This document shows positions 6,976 to 7,117 of a stretch of 7,117 bases of DNA, piece after piece. The DNA comes from CAZAQB01 sp964487155 (GTDB lineage Bacteria > Pseudomonadota > Gammaproteobacteria > Nitrococcales > Nitrococcaceae): contig CAZAQB010000167.1 in assembly GCA_964487155.1 (NCBI GenBank), positions 1 to 7,117 of the forward strand, given 5' to 3'. The translations under genes and the position numbers were made by a program. The notes beneath the pieces are model-generated. The model was given only the letters and a program-made list of their open reading frames with translations. It was not told the origin of the DNA and made no database searches. How positions within the stretch are numbered: position 1 is the stretch's first letter; each line of letters opens with the position of its first letter.

Positions 6976-7008
6976 CCACCCACATCTGGAGCGGGTGGTC
7001 GGCTCCAG
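6976..7008 (+). other. Candidate H-type pseudoknot (noncoding)
   Basis: Two perfect stems interleave: CCACCC (6976-6981) with GGGTGG (6993-6998), and CTGGAGC (6986-6992) with GCTCCAG (7002-7008). The connecting loops are 4, 0 and 3 bases, which allows coaxial stacking in classic H-type order. The stems could instead be alternative, mutually exclusive hairpins. The element lies 125 bases after the receptor stop, in a stretch (6851-7063) where I support no gene. Chance is possible in GC-rich DNA. Confidence 0.3.
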
Positions 7009-7063
7009 CAGAATGCGCAGCTGGTCTGAACTCAAGATGGCGGATGAACTGCGCGTATCCGGC

Positions 7064-7117
7064 CTAGGGAGGCGCTGATTAATTCGTCGCTGCCGCGCTC
7101 GAGCCGATTTCGGTCAT
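7064..7117. mobile_element. Possible end of an IS5-like insertion sequence, running off the window
   Basis: CTAG at 7064-7067 fits the YTAR target duplicated by IS5-group elements, and GGAGGCGCTGATTAATTC (7068-7085) begins with the GGA-type end usual for that group. A minus-strand frame open to the window edge stops at 7079-7081, inside the putative terminal repeat, as a transposase C-terminus could. The second end, the second CTAG and the transposase are outside the window, so this is tentative. Confidence 0.27.

Noticed and set aside
6775..7035. An 86-codon minus-strand frame overlapping the receptor 3' end
   Set aside because: It overlaps the conserved C-terminal barrel coding region and shows no recognisable domain.
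1..7117. CRISPR array, tRNA or rRNA genes
   Set aside because: No regularly spaced repeats, cloverleaf-like segments or rRNA-like sequence were seen.

Overview
The window comes from a GC-rich gammaproteobacterium-like genome. The left part (about 36-4045) is dense, strongly GC3-biased and carries ordinary core-type genes. I cannot name the organism. Halomonadaceae or Ectothiorhodospiraceae-like lineages would fit the composition, but that is inference only.

Left block, minus strand (36-1018): a 215-aa NAD(P)-binding atypical SDR protein is followed by a 112-aa predicted outer-membrane lipoprotein. The two reading frames overlap by four bases (GTGA), so they look like a translationally coupled pair. 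A 189-bp divergent spacer (1019-1207) separates them from a plus-strand gene for a 945-aa FAD plus iron-sulfur dehydrogenase (1208-4045). That protein has a PCMH/VAO-type FAD domain, a FAD-oxidase C domain, a ferredoxin-like Fe-S domain and two CCG domains. This is the layout of the Dld-II type respiratory D-lactate dehydrogenases and of the related D-2-hydroxyglutarate dehydrogenase YdiJ. It probably feeds electrons from a D-2-hydroxyacid to the quinone pool.

Middle block (4046-4822): about 780 bp with no gene I can support. It holds a REP-like imperfect palindrome, a near-identical 15-bp repeat pair, several short hairpins and, just upstream of the next gene, two strong back-to-back hairpins (4717-4743 and 4747-4777). 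I recognise no known riboswitch here.

Right block (4826-6850): a complete 674-aa TonB-dependent outer-membrane receptor with signal peptide, TonB box, plug and barrel. Its composition is clearly less GC-rich than the left block, and no transport partner lies in the window. Downstream (6851-7117) there is no supported gene. There is a candidate H-type pseudoknot (6976-7008) and, at the right edge, what may be the end of an IS5-like insertion sequence next to a CTAG target.

The left half therefore looks like native housekeeping metabolism, and the right half like an accessory receptor module with its own structured leader, possibly acquired horizontally. The best candidates for something undescribed are the tandem-hairpin leader of the receptor and the pseudoknot behind it. 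Neither is proven.
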